64,000 nucleotides of DNA from Sulfurivermis fontis (GCF_004001245.1 NZ_AP018724.1:2658501-2722500), one strand, 5' to 3'. Positions 35,726 to 44,170 are shown, counted from the first letter of the stretch. Numbers and translations are program-made. Notes: generated by a model from the sequence alone, not told the origin.

Positions 35726-36463
35726 ATGGACCCGCTCACCCTCGCCGCCTTTCTGTTCATCGTCGCCCTCGGCGCCTACGTGCAGACCGTCACCGGTTTC
35801 GCCCTCGGCCTCATCGTCATGGGCGGCATCACCCTGTTCGATCTCGCCCCGGTGGCCTTTACCGCGATCGTGGTCGGCTTCACCGCCCTGGCCAACAACT
35901 TTCTCGCCCTGCACCGCGCCATACACCACATCGATCGCCGCGGTATGACCTTCACCCTGCTCGGCATGCTGCCGGCGGTCGGGCTGGGTGTGCTGTTGCT
36001 CGACGCCCTGCACAGCACTTCGGTGGAAACCCTGCGCGTGATCCTCGGCGCGGTGATCCTCGCCGGCGGCGTGCTGCTGGCATTGCGGCCGCATCCGCAC
36101 GCCCACCGCGCACCCGGCTGGGTGGATGCCGGTGTCGGTGTCGCCGGCGGCATACTGGCCGGGATGTTCTCCATCGGCGGGCCGCCGCTGGTGTTCCATT
36201 TCTACCGCCAGCCGCTGCCGCTGGCCGTGGTGCGCGCGACGCTGCTGGCCACCTTCGCGGTCGCCACCGTGGCGCGTCTGTTCTACGTGGGGGTGGCCGG
36301 GGATATCACCCTGGAGATGGTGCAGCTCAGCCTGCTGTGCCTGCCGGTAGTGTTTCTCGCCACCGTCGCCGGCCGCCGCTATCCGCCGCCGCTGCCGGAC
36401 CTGGCCATGCGCCGCTTCGCCTTCACGCTGCTCGGCGCCATCGGCGTGATGTTGCTGGTTTAA
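35726..36463 (+). CDS. TauE/SafE-family anion permease
   Basis: 245 residues with seven or eight hydrophobic helices in two repeats; the first has ALGAYVQTVTGFALGLIVMGG and the second VGVAGGILAGMFSIGGPPLVFHFYRQ, the two TauE/SafE half-motifs. Family members export sulfite, sulfoacetate or related anions, plausible in a sulfur oxidiser. ATG 35726 chosen; a GTG three codons upstream is possible. No clear ribosome-binding site. Both ends of the gene are bordered by heptamer palindromes. Confidence 0.88.
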   Translation: MDPLTLAAFLFIVALGAYVQTVTGFALGLIVMGGITLFDLAPVAFTAIVVGFTALANNFLALHRAIHHIDRRGMTFTLLGMLPAVGLGVLLLDALHSTSVETLRVILGAVILAGGVLLALRPHPHAHRAPGWVDAGVGVAGGILAGMFSIGGPPLVFHFYRQPLPLAVVRATLLATFAVATVARLFYVGVAGDITLEMVQLSLLCLPVVFLATVAGRRYPPPLPDLAMRRFAFTLLGAIGVMLLV

Positions 36464-36468
36464 AGGCA

Positions 36469-36575
36469 GTTACAAGTTCCAAGTGACAAGTGACAAGTTG
36501 CAAGTTGCAAGTTGCAAGTTAAAGCGACACCAGCGCGACATCATGCTTGTCACTTGCAACTTGAAACTTGTAACT
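36469..36575. repeat. Heptamer palindrome (CAAGTKN type)
   Basis: Left arm AGTTACAAGTTCCAAGTGAC followed by CAAGTGA, CAAGTTG x3 steps (36469-36520); right arm CTTGTCACTTGCAACTTGAA onward to 36575, inverted. The ends AGTTACAAG and CTTGTAACT are perfect complements. The stop codon of the SPOR-protein gene (36574) lies at the right edge, and the stop of the TauE/SafE gene is eight bases from the left edge, so it separates two convergent genes. Confidence 0.88.
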
Positions 36576-37860
36576 ATTTATCCAGCCCCACCCACGGCGT
36601 CACACCCATCTTGTGGCGGATCATGTCGCTGTAGACCTGGGCCTGTTCGCGCGAGCTGAAGCCGGTGGCGCGCACGCGATACCAGGTGCGGCCATCCATC
36701 TGCGCCGTCTGCACCTCGACGTTGAAACCGGCCTGCTGCATGCGCTGCCTCTCCGTCTCCGCCGCCTTGGCATCGGTGAGCGAGGCCACATTCACCACCC
36801 AGCCGCCGGTCGGCTGGCCCGCCGCCGCTGCAGGTTTGGCCGCCGCCGTGGTCTTGGCCGCCGGCTGGGGCACCGTGGCCGTCGGCTTCGTGGCGGCCTT
36901 GGCAGTGGGCTGCGCTGTCGGCGCCGCCGATTTTGCCGCTGCCTTGCCTGCCGCCTCGGCGGTGCGCGCCGCCCGGGCCACTTCGTCACCCAGCGCCTTG
37001 AGGCGCTGTTCCAGTTCATCGAGGCGCAGATTCATGCTGTTGATCTGCGCACCGGAATCACTCAGGTGGCCCAACGGGCCATCCAGCAGCACCGCCATCT
37101 CGTTGACGCGCTGGGTGAGCAGCGCAAGGTTTTCCTGGGTCTGCCGATCCGGGCCGGCGATGGCCCCGGCCGGCTGCTGGCGCAGCAGGGCCAGCTCGGC
37201 ACGCAGGTCGTTCATCTGGCCGTGCAGGCTGACGGCAAACCAGCCGGCCACCGCCGCGATCACCAGGGAAACCAGCGCGACACCGATGGTGGAGATGTCC
37301 AGGGTCTTGTTCGTATCCATCGCCGCTTCGTCCTCATCCGCCATGATTGATACGGGCGCCGGCGCCGCGGCCGGGACAGCAGCCGGCGATGCCGCGAACA
37401 GGTCGCCGCTGCGGCCGGCGGCCGGGGCACGCTGCGGCGGCTCGGGCGGCGCCATGTCCTCCATCCCGCCGAGGTCCAGGTCATCGGGATCGACATCGGC
37501 ACTCAGTTCGGGGACCTCCTCCACGGCGGAGAGATCCAGTGCCGGGTCCGCCGCCGCCAGGGCCACCTCTTCCAGCAGGGGATCGGCGGCATCTGCCGGT
37601 TCCGTAGTATCTGCGCCCGGCTCCTCCGGCTCCGCCATTTCATCCGCTGCTGCCGCCAGGTCTGCCGGTTCGTTCTCTCCCTGTACCGCAGTCTCGCCCT
37701 GGCCGAACTCGTTGAGAAAGGCATCGAGGGCATCCAGGTCGGTGTTGAGGTCATCGGGCTGCCGGGAGGCATCACCTGCATCGTCGTCCGCCACATCACG
37801 AAAATCTGCCAGCAGATCGTCCTCGTCGTGCTGTCCTGCGGGCGTGTCCTTGTCACTCAT
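36574..37860 (-). CDS. SPOR-domain membrane protein
   Basis: 428 residues: a long acidic cytoplasmic region (about 1-180, rich in Asp/Glu/Ala), one transmembrane helix (about 190-212, TIGVALVSLVIAAVAGWFAVSL), a coiled-coil stretch (about 215-300), an Ala/Pro/Lys linker, and a C-terminal SPOR domain (about 345-428, GGWVVNVASLTDAKAAETERQRMQQAGFNVE). SPOR domains bind denuded glycan at the septum, so it is probably a divisome-associated or envelope protein. The unusual feature is the large acidic cytoplasmic N-terminus. The stop codon is at the edge of a heptamer palindrome. Confidence 0.87.
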   Translation of the reverse strand: MSDKDTPAGQHDEDDLLADFRDVADDDAGDASRQPDDLNTDLDALDAFLNEFGQGETAVQGENEPADLAAAADEMAEPEEPGADTTEPADAADPLLEEVALAAADPALDLSAVEEVPELSADVDPDDLDLGGMEDMAPPEPPQRAPAAGRSGDLFAASPAAVPAAAPAPVSIMADEDEAAMDTNKTLDISTIGVALVSLVIAAVAGWFAVSLHGQMNDLRAELALLRQQPAGAIAGPDRQTQENLALLTQRVNEMAVLLDGPLGHLSDSGAQINSMNLRLDELEQRLKALGDEVARAARTAEAAGKAAAKSAAPTAQPTAKAATKPTATVPQPAAKTTAAAKPAAAAGQPTGGWVVNVASLTDAKAAETERQRMQQAGFNVEVQTAQMDGRTWYRVRATGFSSREQAQVYSDMIRHKMGVTPWVGLDK

Positions 37861-37955
37861 GCCTGGGCCTCGTTATTGTTTTTCCCGCCGGGCGGCGGGC
37901 GCTGCATCGGCACAGACTAACAACAGGCGGCAGGTGCGGCAATTCCCGCCGGCCA

Positions 37956-38633
37956 TCAGTAGCGGCTGCCGCCGAGGTCGAGCAGCAGGAAGGGCGGCGT
38001 GCGATTGACCAGCGACTCCAGCAGGATCAGTTCATCGTCGGTGTGATTGATCACCGGCGCCGGCTCGATGCGCGGCCGTCCATCGCTGCCGCGGCGGAAC
38101 CAGCGCGGCGTTTCGTGATGGGTGGTGCGCACGGTCTCGCGCAGCTGCGGGTCGCTGCGCGACGACAGCTCCGCCTCGCCGTAACAGGTGCAGACATAGC
38201 TCTCGTCGCGGCGTGCCTCCATGTAGACCGCCGTGCCGCGCACGCCGATCACCGCATCACCGCTCTCCAGCCGCCGCGCCCCCTGGCCGAACACCTGCAG
38301 CACGGCGCCCGTCACCAAGCGGCACAGCTGCACCACGCCGTTGCTGCCCTGCACCTCGTAGCGGCTGTTGGCCTTGACCATGAATACATCACTGCCGACG
38401 GCGAAGATCACCATGCCGTCCGCCCCGGTCTCGACCACATCGCCCAGCGTGATCAGCGTGGTCTCGTCCACCGGCCGGCCGTTGACGCGCACCGTGCCCT
38501 GCAGGCGGTAGATGGTGCGCCCCGCCGGGAGGCGTGACATCGCCAGCAACAACGGTGTCAGCAGCGGCACCAGTCCCGCCGCGGCCAGCCGCCGCAGCCA
38601 TGCGCGCCGCGCCGTACCCGTTTTCATTCGCAT
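37956..38633 (-). CDS. FecR-domain periplasmic protein 2
   Basis: 225 residues: signal peptide with an Arg-rich start (RRAWLRRLAAAGLVPLLTPLLLA), then a FecR domain (about 40-150: IYRLQGTVRVNGRPVDETTLITLGDVVETG, VFMVKANSRYEVQG, GDAVIGVRGTAVYMEARRDES) and a C-terminal tail with CTCYGEAEL and TTHHETPRWF. No sigma or TonB receptor is adjacent. GGGAGGAAACC before ATG 38633 sets the start. A 22-base gap from the pentapeptide gene suggests that the pair is transcribed together. Confidence 0.85.
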   Translation of the reverse strand: MRMKTGTARRAWLRRLAAAGLVPLLTPLLLAMSRLPAGRTIYRLQGTVRVNGRPVDETTLITLGDVVETGADGMVIFAVGSDVFMVKANSRYEVQGSNGVVQLCRLVTGAVLQVFGQGARRLESGDAVIGVRGTAVYMEARRDESYVCTCYGEAELSSRSDPQLRETVRTTHHETPRWFRRGSDGRPRIEPAPVINHTDDELILLESLVNRTPPFLLLDLGGSRY

Positions 38634-38655
38634 GGTTTCCTCCCTGCGACGCGCG

Positions 38656-39417
38656 CTAGCGCGCCTCTTCGGCACCGAAGTACCGCATCAGGGTCTCGCT
38701 CACCGACGGCGGCAGATTCTTCGCGCCGCCGAACTCGGTATTGGTGAGATCGGCGTGGATGAAATCCGCCTGCGCCAGATCGGCCTCGCGGAAACGGGCA
38801 TAGCGCAGAATGGCACTGCTGAAGCGCACGCCGACCAGCCGGGCCTGCGAAAAGTCCGTCGCCTCGCCATCCAGGCCGGTCATGTCCGAGCCGCTGAAAT
38901 CGGCGCCATGCAAACGCGCCCCGGCCATGCCGCCGCTGCGCAGGAAACAGCCGATGCAACGCGCACCGCTCAAATCGGATGCGTCGAACAGCACATCCTT
39001 GAGGTAGGCATCGGTGAAGTCGGCCTGCGGCGCCTGCACCTGCAACAGGTTGGTGCCGAACATGAAGGCCTTGTTGAAGCGCGCCTGATCGAGGCGCGCA
39101 CCATCGAAAGTGGCGTGGAACAGATCGGCACTGGTGAAATCCGCCTCACGCAGATCGGCGCCCTGGAAATGGGCCCACTTGAGATTGGCGGCGCGGAAAT
39201 CGGCACCGGCCAGCGCAGCGTTGCGAAAGTTCATGTTCTCCAGCTGCATGCCGGCGAAGCGCGCCCCCGTGAGGTCCATGCCGGCGAGGGAGCGCCCGGC
39301 AAAATCACAGTGGCGCAGATCGCTGTGCGGCGCCGGCGCCTGACAGTCGCCACGCGGCAGTTCGGCCAGGGCGGCCAGCGGCAGCCACCACAGTAGCGCG
39401 CAAATCCCTCGTCTCAT
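38656..39417 (-). CDS. Secreted pentapeptide-repeat protein
   Basis: 253 residues: signal peptide (about 1-18), then about 35 pentapeptide repeats of the A(D/N)LXX kind (GMDLTGARFAGMQLENMNF, LREADFTSADLFHATF and so on), forming a right-handed quadrilateral beta helix, with two Cys in RCIGCFLRSGG. A C-terminal helical tail (SETLMRYFGAEEA) follows. Most pentapeptide proteins are cytoplasmic; an exported one is less common. Start at ATG 39415-39417, which gives the signal peptide; the longer upstream frame has no homologous look. Paired with FecR protein 2. Confidence 0.87.
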   Translation of the reverse strand: MRRGICALLWWLPLAALAELPRGDCQAPAPHSDLRHCDFAGRSLAGMDLTGARFAGMQLENMNFRNAALAGADFRAANLKWAHFQGADLREADFTSADLFHATFDGARLDQARFNKAFMFGTNLLQVQAPQADFTDAYLKDVLFDASDLSGARCIGCFLRSGGMAGARLHGADFSGSDMTGLDGEATDFSQARLVGVRFSSAILRYARFREADLAQADFIHADLTNTEFGGAKNLPPSVSETLMRYFGAEEAR

Positions 39418-39538
39418 CTTTGCCCCCGACAGCAACCCAGTGTTCCACTCAACCAAGCATAGCAGCGCTGCCGCTCTAGCCCATAGCCATCGGTTCTGGC
39501 TACACTGCCGTGCCAGCATCCACCACTCAAAACGTACT

Positions 39539-40249
39539 ATGGACACGGTCAGCTACGAATACCGCTTCAGCTTTCCCAGCGGACGCGAGGAACTGTTTCA
39601 GCTGCACCTCGACGGCGCCACCTTGGCGCCGCGCGAGCCGCTGCCGCCGGTACTGCCGGAATGGACCAAGCTGGAGTTCAAACAGTGCGAGGGCTGCCAA
39701 CTGCCCTACGGCTCCTATACCCACTGTCCGCTGGCGGCCCACCTGTCGCCGGTGGTGGAGCAACTGAGCGACGTCACCTCCATCGACGAGGTCAAGGTCA
39801 CCGTGGTGGTGGACGAACGCACCCTCACCCGCAGCGCCACCGCCCAGGAAGGCATCAGCTCGCTGATGGGCATCATCATCGCCACCAGCGGCTGCCCGGT
39901 GACGGAGTTCTTCAAGCCCATGGCGCGTTTTCATCTGCCCTTCGCCAGCCCGGAGGAGACCTTCTACCGTGCCGCCTCCATGTACATGCTGGCGCAGTAT
40001 TACCGCTGGCAGGACAACCTGTCCGCCGACATGGACATGAAGGGGCTGGTGCGTTTCTACGAGAAGGTGGCCAGGGTGAACAAGGGCATGGCCGAGCGCA
40101 TCCGCTCCATCAAACGCGAGGACGGCACCATCAACGCCATCGTCCTGCTCGACATGTTCGTCAAGGGCATGCCGCACGAACTCGGGGCGACGCTGGAAGA
40201 CCTGAAACCGCTGTTCGCGCCCTATCTGGCGGAGACCAATATCATTTAG
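39539..40249 (+). CDS. Conserved cytoplasmic protein of unknown function (Cys-rich motif)
   Basis: 236 residues, no signal peptide. Conserved-looking parts are YEYRFSFPSGREELFQLHLD, the Cys motif EFKQCEGCQLPYGSYTHCPLA (CxxC then C nine residues on), ATSGCPVTEFFKPMARFHLPFA and FYRAASMYMLAQYYR. The three-Cys motif could bind metal. I recognise this as a widespread gammaproteobacterial protein type but cannot attach a function. ATG 39539-39541 chosen as the first Met giving the folded start. A REP-like hairpin follows the stop. Confidence 0.75.
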   Translation: MDTVSYEYRFSFPSGREELFQLHLDGATLAPREPLPPVLPEWTKLEFKQCEGCQLPYGSYTHCPLAAHLSPVVEQLSDVTSIDEVKVTVVVDERTLTRSATAQEGISSLMGIIIATSGCPVTEFFKPMARFHLPFASPEETFYRAASMYMLAQYYRWQDNLSADMDMKGLVRFYEKVARVNKGMAERIRSIKREDGTINAIVLLDMFVKGMPHELGATLEDLKPLFAPYLAETNII

Positions 40250-40262
40250 GCCATGCCACCCG

Positions 40263-40285
40263 GGGCCGGCTGAAGCCGGCCCTAC
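40263..40285 (-). repeat. REP-like hairpin with GTAG head
   Basis: On the minus strand GTA plus GGGCCGGCT, TC, AGCCGGCCC: GTAG head and a perfect 9-bp stem. Same architecture as the hairpin at 11128-11150. Located between convergent genes. Confidence 0.55.
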
Positions 40286-40470
40286 TCCCGTGCCGCGCGG
40301 AACTGGTTGAGGGCGGCGTCGTAGACATAGCCGGCCGCCGCCAGGGTCCGCATCACTTGTTCCTGGTCCACGTCCAGGCTGCGCAGCAAATCGTCCAGGT
40401 CCTCATACTCGTTGCGCAGCTTCATGTTGACGAGGCTGTAGAGCAGGTGCGGGTCGGTTGGCAGTTTCAT
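40282..40470 (-). CDS. DUF4250 protein
   Basis: 62 residues. MKLPTDPHLLYSLVNMKLRNEYEDLDDLLRSLDVD and YVYDAALNQFR match the DUF4250 pattern (DP-x-x-L-x-S-x-V-N-x-K-L-R at the start, YxYDxxxNQF near the end). Function unknown. Its start overlaps the DUF2061 gene stop (ATGA), so the two are translated together. Confidence 0.82.
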   Translation of the reverse strand: MKLPTDPHLLYSLVNMKLRNEYEDLDDLLRSLDVDQEQVMRTLAAAGYVYDAALNQFRAARE

Positions 40471-40673
40471 GCCCGCACCGCCTCCACCGGCCGGGCGTTC
40501 GCCCGGCGGCCGAACACGCCCCAGGCCTTCTCATGGAAGTGGTAGGCCACGGTATTGACCGCCGGCTCCACCAGGGCGACGGCACCACCGACCACCACAT
40601 CGCCGGTAAGCGCATAGGCCACAGCGAAGGCGACGGTGAAATGCGTAATGGCGAAAGTAACGGTCTTGGTCAT
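40467..40673 (-). CDS. DUF2061 membrane protein
   Basis: 68 residues with two hydrophobic helices: KTVTFAITHFTVAFAVAYALTGDVVVGGAVALVEPAVNTVAYHFHEKAW is the full DUF2061 signature. Function unknown; small inner-membrane protein. GGGGGA about seven bases before ATG 40673 sets the start. Translationally coupled to the DUF4250 gene. Confidence 0.88.
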   Translation of the reverse strand: MTKTVTFAITHFTVAFAVAYALTGDVVVGGAVALVEPAVNTVAYHFHEKAWGVFGRRANARPVEAVRA

Positions 40674-40849
40674 GGCGGCGTCCCCCGTGGCATGTTGCTG
40701 CATGGGCTAAAGGATAGCGACGCCACGAAATAGGTGAAATGGATTGTTTATATCGATTCAATAGCCAATGACTATCTTATGGCCGCAGGTGGAATAAAGC
40801 CGCGCGCCGCCCACACTCCACACTAGCAAGCCGACACACGGAGCCCCCG

Positions 40850-41347
40850 ATGCACACCCTGACCCGCCTGCTGACCCTCGCCACCCTGCTGTTTGCCGCC
40901 GCCGTGCAGGCCGATCCCCCGGCCGGCTACGCCTTCGTGCCCTACGACGAGGGCCTGCGCCAGGCCCAGGCCAGCGGCAGGAAGATCTTCCTCTACTTCG
41001 GCCGCTACGGCTGCGCCTGGTGCGACAAGACCAACAAGGAGAGCTTCTCCGACGCCGGCCTCAAGCAGCGCTACAGCGACAACTACGTGCTGGTCTATGT
41101 CGACGCCGAGAGCGGCCACCGCCTGACCCTGCCCTCCGGCGAGCGCCTCACCGAAATGGAGCTGGGCGCCCGCCTCAACGTCTTCGCCACCCCGGTGTTC
41201 CTCTACCTGGAACCGGACGGCAGCCCCATCCTCAAGGTGCCGGGCTTCAAGACGGTGCAGGACTTCCGCGACTTCGATCGCTACATCCAGGGCGGCCACT
41301 ACCGGAAGATGAAACTGCTGGAATTCCTGGCGGAGAACCCGGCGTGA
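40850..41347 (+). CDS. Secreted thioredoxin-fold protein (SoxW-like)
   Basis: 165 residues: signal peptide (about 1-21), thioredoxin-related fold with CAWC in YFGRYGCAWCDKTNKESF, and cis-proline in VFATPVFLYLEPDG. This looks like the thioredoxin_7/SoxW group of periplasmic thiol proteins, several of which serve sulfur-oxidation enzymes. Its stop overlaps the start of the next gene (GTGA). Heads a three-gene secreted-protein operon. Confidence 0.87.
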   Translation: MHTLTRLLTLATLLFAAAVQADPPAGYAFVPYDEGLRQAQASGRKIFLYFGRYGCAWCDKTNKESFSDAGLKQRYSDNYVLVYVDAESGHRLTLPSGERLTEMELGARLNVFATPVFLYLEPDGSPILKVPGFKTVQDFRDFDRYIQGGHYRKMKLLEFLAENPA

Positions 41348-42540
41348 GAATGCTGGCGGCCGGACTGCTGGGCCTGGCGCTGACCCTGCCCGCACAGGCG
41401 GAATGGGTGTTCGCCGACTTCGAGGCGGCATCGGGCGAACCGCAGGCGAAGCTGTTCCCCCACCTGGAGTCCGCCGGACGCGGCAATCTCGCCGCCAGCG
41501 GCGACCGCCTCGCCGTGGTGTGGGAGGACAACCGCGACGGCAGCCCGCAGGTGTATGCCGCCCTGCGCCGGATCGACCAGCCCGGCTTTGCCGCACCGCT
41601 GCGCCTGAGCACCGGCAGGGAGGCCTACGAGCCGGTGATCGTCGGCCTGGGCGCGGGCCGCTTCCTGGCCGCCTTCGAGCAGGACGGCCAGGTGGTGGCG
41701 CGGGTGTTCAGCGCCGCGGCACAGGGCGTGCTCGCCCCGCTGGACCAAACCGTATCGGCCCAGGTCACCCTGGCCGCCGGCAACGGCCGCCTCCACGCCG
41801 CCTGGGGCCGCCGCGACGGTCGCTTCCTGCGCCTGGTCAGCGCCCCGCTCACCGTGGACGGCACGAAGGTCAGCGTCGGCACCGCCCGCGCCGTGGACGT
41901 AAGTCCCGCCCAGGACGAACAGCTCTACGCCTCCCTCACCGCCACCGCCCGGGGCTACGCCATCGCCTGGGAAGACCGCCGTGCCGGCCACACCCGGCTG
42001 CTGACGGCAACCAGCCGCGACGGCGCGCAGTGGAGCGCGCCGCAGCCGCTCAACGAAATCCCGCGCCAGAGCAGCGCCGCCGAACTGGGCCTCGGCCGCG
42101 GTCCCGGCGTCACCCGCGTCAGCCTCGCCAGCGACGGCGCCACCGTGGCGGCGGTGTGGATGGACAAGCGCGACTTCCTCTCCGGCTACGATATCTACGC
42201 CGGAGTGAGCACTGACCACGGCGCCAGCTTCGGCGCCAACGAAAAGGCCCAGGATGCCTTCGGCGCGGAAACGCCGCAGTGGCACCCGGCCGTGGCCGTC
42301 ACGCCCCACGGCGTGGTCGCCGCCTGGGACGACCCGCGCGACGACAGCCCGGACATCTGGCTGTCCACCCGCCGGGGCGAAAAGGAGTGGAGCGACGACT
42401 TCAGCGTGGACGGCGCCGCCGGCCCCGGCAGCCAGGACAATCCGGTGCTGCTGTGGCACGACGGCCGCCTGCACCTGGCCTGGGTGCACAAGGGCGCGGA
42501 GGGGGCGCAGGTGCGCTATGCGCAGGCACGCTGGGAATGA
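41344..42540 (+). CDS. Secreted beta-propeller (sialidase/BNR-like) protein
   Basis: 398 residues: signal peptide (about 1-18), then repeated blades with Asp-box-like segments (LAVVWEDNRDGSPQVYAALRR, YAIAWEDRRAGHTRLLTATSRDG, VAAVWMDKRDFLSGYDIYAGVSTDHGASF, VVAAWDDPRDDSPDIWLSTRRG, LHLAWVHKGAEGAQVRYAQARW). The recurring (V/A)AWxDxRxG pattern suggests six or seven blades of a sialidase-like propeller. Catalytic sialidase residues are not evident, so a binding role is as likely as an enzyme. Start GTG 41344 or ATG 41350. Second gene of the operon. Confidence 0.82.
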   Translation: MRMLAAGLLGLALTLPAQAEWVFADFEAASGEPQAKLFPHLESAGRGNLAASGDRLAVVWEDNRDGSPQVYAALRRIDQPGFAAPLRLSTGREAYEPVIVGLGAGRFLAAFEQDGQVVARVFSAAAQGVLAPLDQTVSAQVTLAAGNGRLHAAWGRRDGRFLRLVSAPLTVDGTKVSVGTARAVDVSPAQDEQLYASLTATARGYAIAWEDRRAGHTRLLTATSRDGAQWSAPQPLNEIPRQSSAAELGLGRGPGVTRVSLASDGATVAAVWMDKRDFLSGYDIYAGVSTDHGASFGANEKAQDAFGAETPQWHPAVAVTPHGVVAAWDDPRDDSPDIWLSTRRGEKEWSDDFSVDGAAGPGSQDNPVLLWHDGRLHLAWVHKGAEGAQVRYAQARWE

Positions 42541-42568
42541 TTGCAGACAGACCTACCGGAGGAATCAC

Positions 42569-43459
42569 ATGAAACGCCTGCTGACCGCACTGCTCCTGCT
42601 CGCCAGCCTCGGCAATGCCCAGGCCGAAACCCTCACCCTTCCCCACCAGGGGCTGCAGGTCAGCGCCGAACTGGAACGGGCCGGCGACGACTGGAAGGCC
42701 GGGCCGGTGATCCTGATGCTGCACGGCACCCTGGCGCACAACCGCATGGAGATCATCAGCACCCTGCAGCAGGCCTTTCTTGAGCGCGGCTACAGCTCCC
42801 TGGCGGTGAATCTCAGCCTGGGCCTGAGCGCACGCGAGGGCATGTACGACTGCGCCGCGCCGCACCGTCACCTGCACACCGACGCGGTGGACGAGGTCGG
42901 GCTGTGGCTGGACTGGCTCAAGGGGCAGGGTGTGCAGTCCGTCGTGCTGTTCGGCCACTCGCGCGGCGGCAACCAGATTGCCCGCTACGCCGCCGCCCAC
43001 GACAGCGCCCTGATCCGAAGCGTGGTCCTCGCCGCGCCGCAGACCTGGAGTGCCGGCTACGATGAAAAGAACTACCAGACCCGCTACGGCAAACCCCTCG
43101 CCACCGAGCTGAAGAGAGCCGAGGCCCTGGTGGCCAAGGGCCAGGGCGACACGCTGATGCAGCCGGTGGATATCCTCTACTGCCAGCAGACCGCCGCCAC
43201 AGCCCATGCCTTCCTCTCCTACCACCAGCCCGACCCGCGCATGGACACGCCGACCGTGCTGCGCGAGGTGCGCAAACCCACATTGGTGATCGCCGGGTCC
43301 GCAGACGAAACCGTACGCGACCTGCCCGAACGCATGAGCGCTGCCAACCCCGGCGCCCATGCCCAACTCGTCACCATCGACGGCGCCGACCACTTCTTCC
43401 TCGACCTCTACGCCGAGGAGCTGGCCGACGCCGCAGCGGGGTTCATCGAGGCGCACTGA
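42569..43459 (+). CDS. Secreted alpha/beta hydrolase
   Basis: 296 residues: signal peptide (about 1-20), alpha/beta-hydrolase fold with LMLHGTLAHNRME (oxyanion region), the nucleophile elbow FGHSRGGNQ (Ser about residue 131), and late acid/His parts VIAGSADETVRD and GADHFFLDLY. Substrate unknown; the fold includes esterases and lipases. GGAGG precedes the ATG. Third gene of the thioredoxin/propeller/hydrolase operon, all exported. Confidence 0.87.
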   Translation: MKRLLTALLLLASLGNAQAETLTLPHQGLQVSAELERAGDDWKAGPVILMLHGTLAHNRMEIISTLQQAFLERGYSSLAVNLSLGLSAREGMYDCAAPHRHLHTDAVDEVGLWLDWLKGQGVQSVVLFGHSRGGNQIARYAAAHDSALIRSVVLAAPQTWSAGYDEKNYQTRYGKPLATELKRAEALVAKGQGDTLMQPVDILYCQQTAATAHAFLSYHQPDPRMDTPTVLREVRKPTLVIAGSADETVRDLPERMSAANPGAHAQLVTIDGADHFFLDLYAEELADAAAGFIEAH

Positions 43460-43518
43460 CCACCATCTTTCGGACTGCGGCTACCCGGCCACGGTCCCAC
43501 TTCCGAAAACCCCACACC

Positions 43519-43566
43519 AAGTAATTTTTATCCATTACTTGATTATTTTTATCAGGATTATATATT
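43519..43566 (+). promoter_or_regulatory. AT-rich promoter with overlapping dyad
   Basis: AAGTAAT (43519-43525) and ATTACTT (43534-43540) form an inverted repeat over an AT-rich island. TTGATT (43539-43544), a 16-base spacer and TATATT (43561-43566) give a plausible sigma-70 promoter whose -35 overlaps the right arm, the usual place for a repressor. The downstream gene at 43625 has an excellent ribosome-binding site. The contrast in base composition with the rest of the window is marked. Confidence 0.5.
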
Positions 43567-43624
43567 AGCGATTAAATAGGTTATTAAATGCCTGCAACCC
43601 ATTAAGCCCGATAGGAGGTGCATC

Positions 43625-44077
43625 ATGGCCGGCAGCCTGATCAACAACTTTCCCCACGATGGCGTGGTCACCATCAACCGCGTGATCCTCAAGCCCGGAT
43701 ACTCCGTCGACGACCTGCAGGAGCGCGTCGCCCTGCTGTGCGAAAACGTGAAGACCTACCACTCCACCACCGGCTTCGTCGGCGGCTTCGTCGCCCTCAA
43801 CAGCGGCGCCGTCTCCAACGAGGGGTCCACCATCGGCCAGGCGGTGGAGAGTCCGCTCAAGGGCAAGGAGGCGCTGATCATCACCTTCTGGCGCTCCTTC
43901 GCCGAGCATGAGGAATCGCACAAGTCGCCCACCTTCCAGCCGCTGTTCAAGGAGGTGCTGGAACTGTGCGAAAACGGCAACGAGGAGATCGCCTACGAGA
44001 TGCTGTGGTCCGGCGCCGCCTATGATGCGGACGAGGCGCGCCAAGCCCAGGAGGCCAAGGCCAAGTACGCCGCGTAA
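43625..44077 (+). CDS. Unknown conserved protein, possible dimeric alpha+beta barrel
   Basis: 150 residues, no signal peptide. VVTINRVILKPGYSVDDLQERVALLCENVK and LIITFWRSFAEHEESHKSPTFQPLFKEVLEL resemble the beta-strand/helix/strand pattern of dimeric alpha-beta barrel proteins (for example antibiotic-biosynthesis monooxygenase-like folds), with WRSxxxHEESHKS in the usual place. An additional Gly/Ser loop (GFVGGFVALNSGAVSNEGSTIGQ) is inserted. I do not recognise a characterised family. Strong GGAGG, its own AT-rich promoter and a terminator make this a single, well-expressed gene. Confidence 0.75.
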   Translation: MAGSLINNFPHDGVVTINRVILKPGYSVDDLQERVALLCENVKTYHSTTGFVGGFVALNSGAVSNEGSTIGQAVESPLKGKEALIITFWRSFAEHEESHKSPTFQPLFKEVLELCENGNEEIAYEMLWSGAAYDADEARQAQEAKAKYAA

Positions 44078-44126
44078 TGGTCTAATCTTGTAGTTCAGCA
44101 GCCGTCATACCCACATCCGCTGCTGC

Positions 44127-44165
44127 AGCCCCCGCCGGTCGTCCACCGGCGGGGGCTGTTTTTTA
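44127..44165 (+). terminator. Rho-independent terminator after the 150-residue protein gene
   Basis: 12-bp perfect stem (AGCCCCCGCCGG / CCGGCGGGGGCT), 7-base loop, followed by TGTTTTTT. Confidence 0.9.
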
Positions 44166-44170
44166 TGGGC

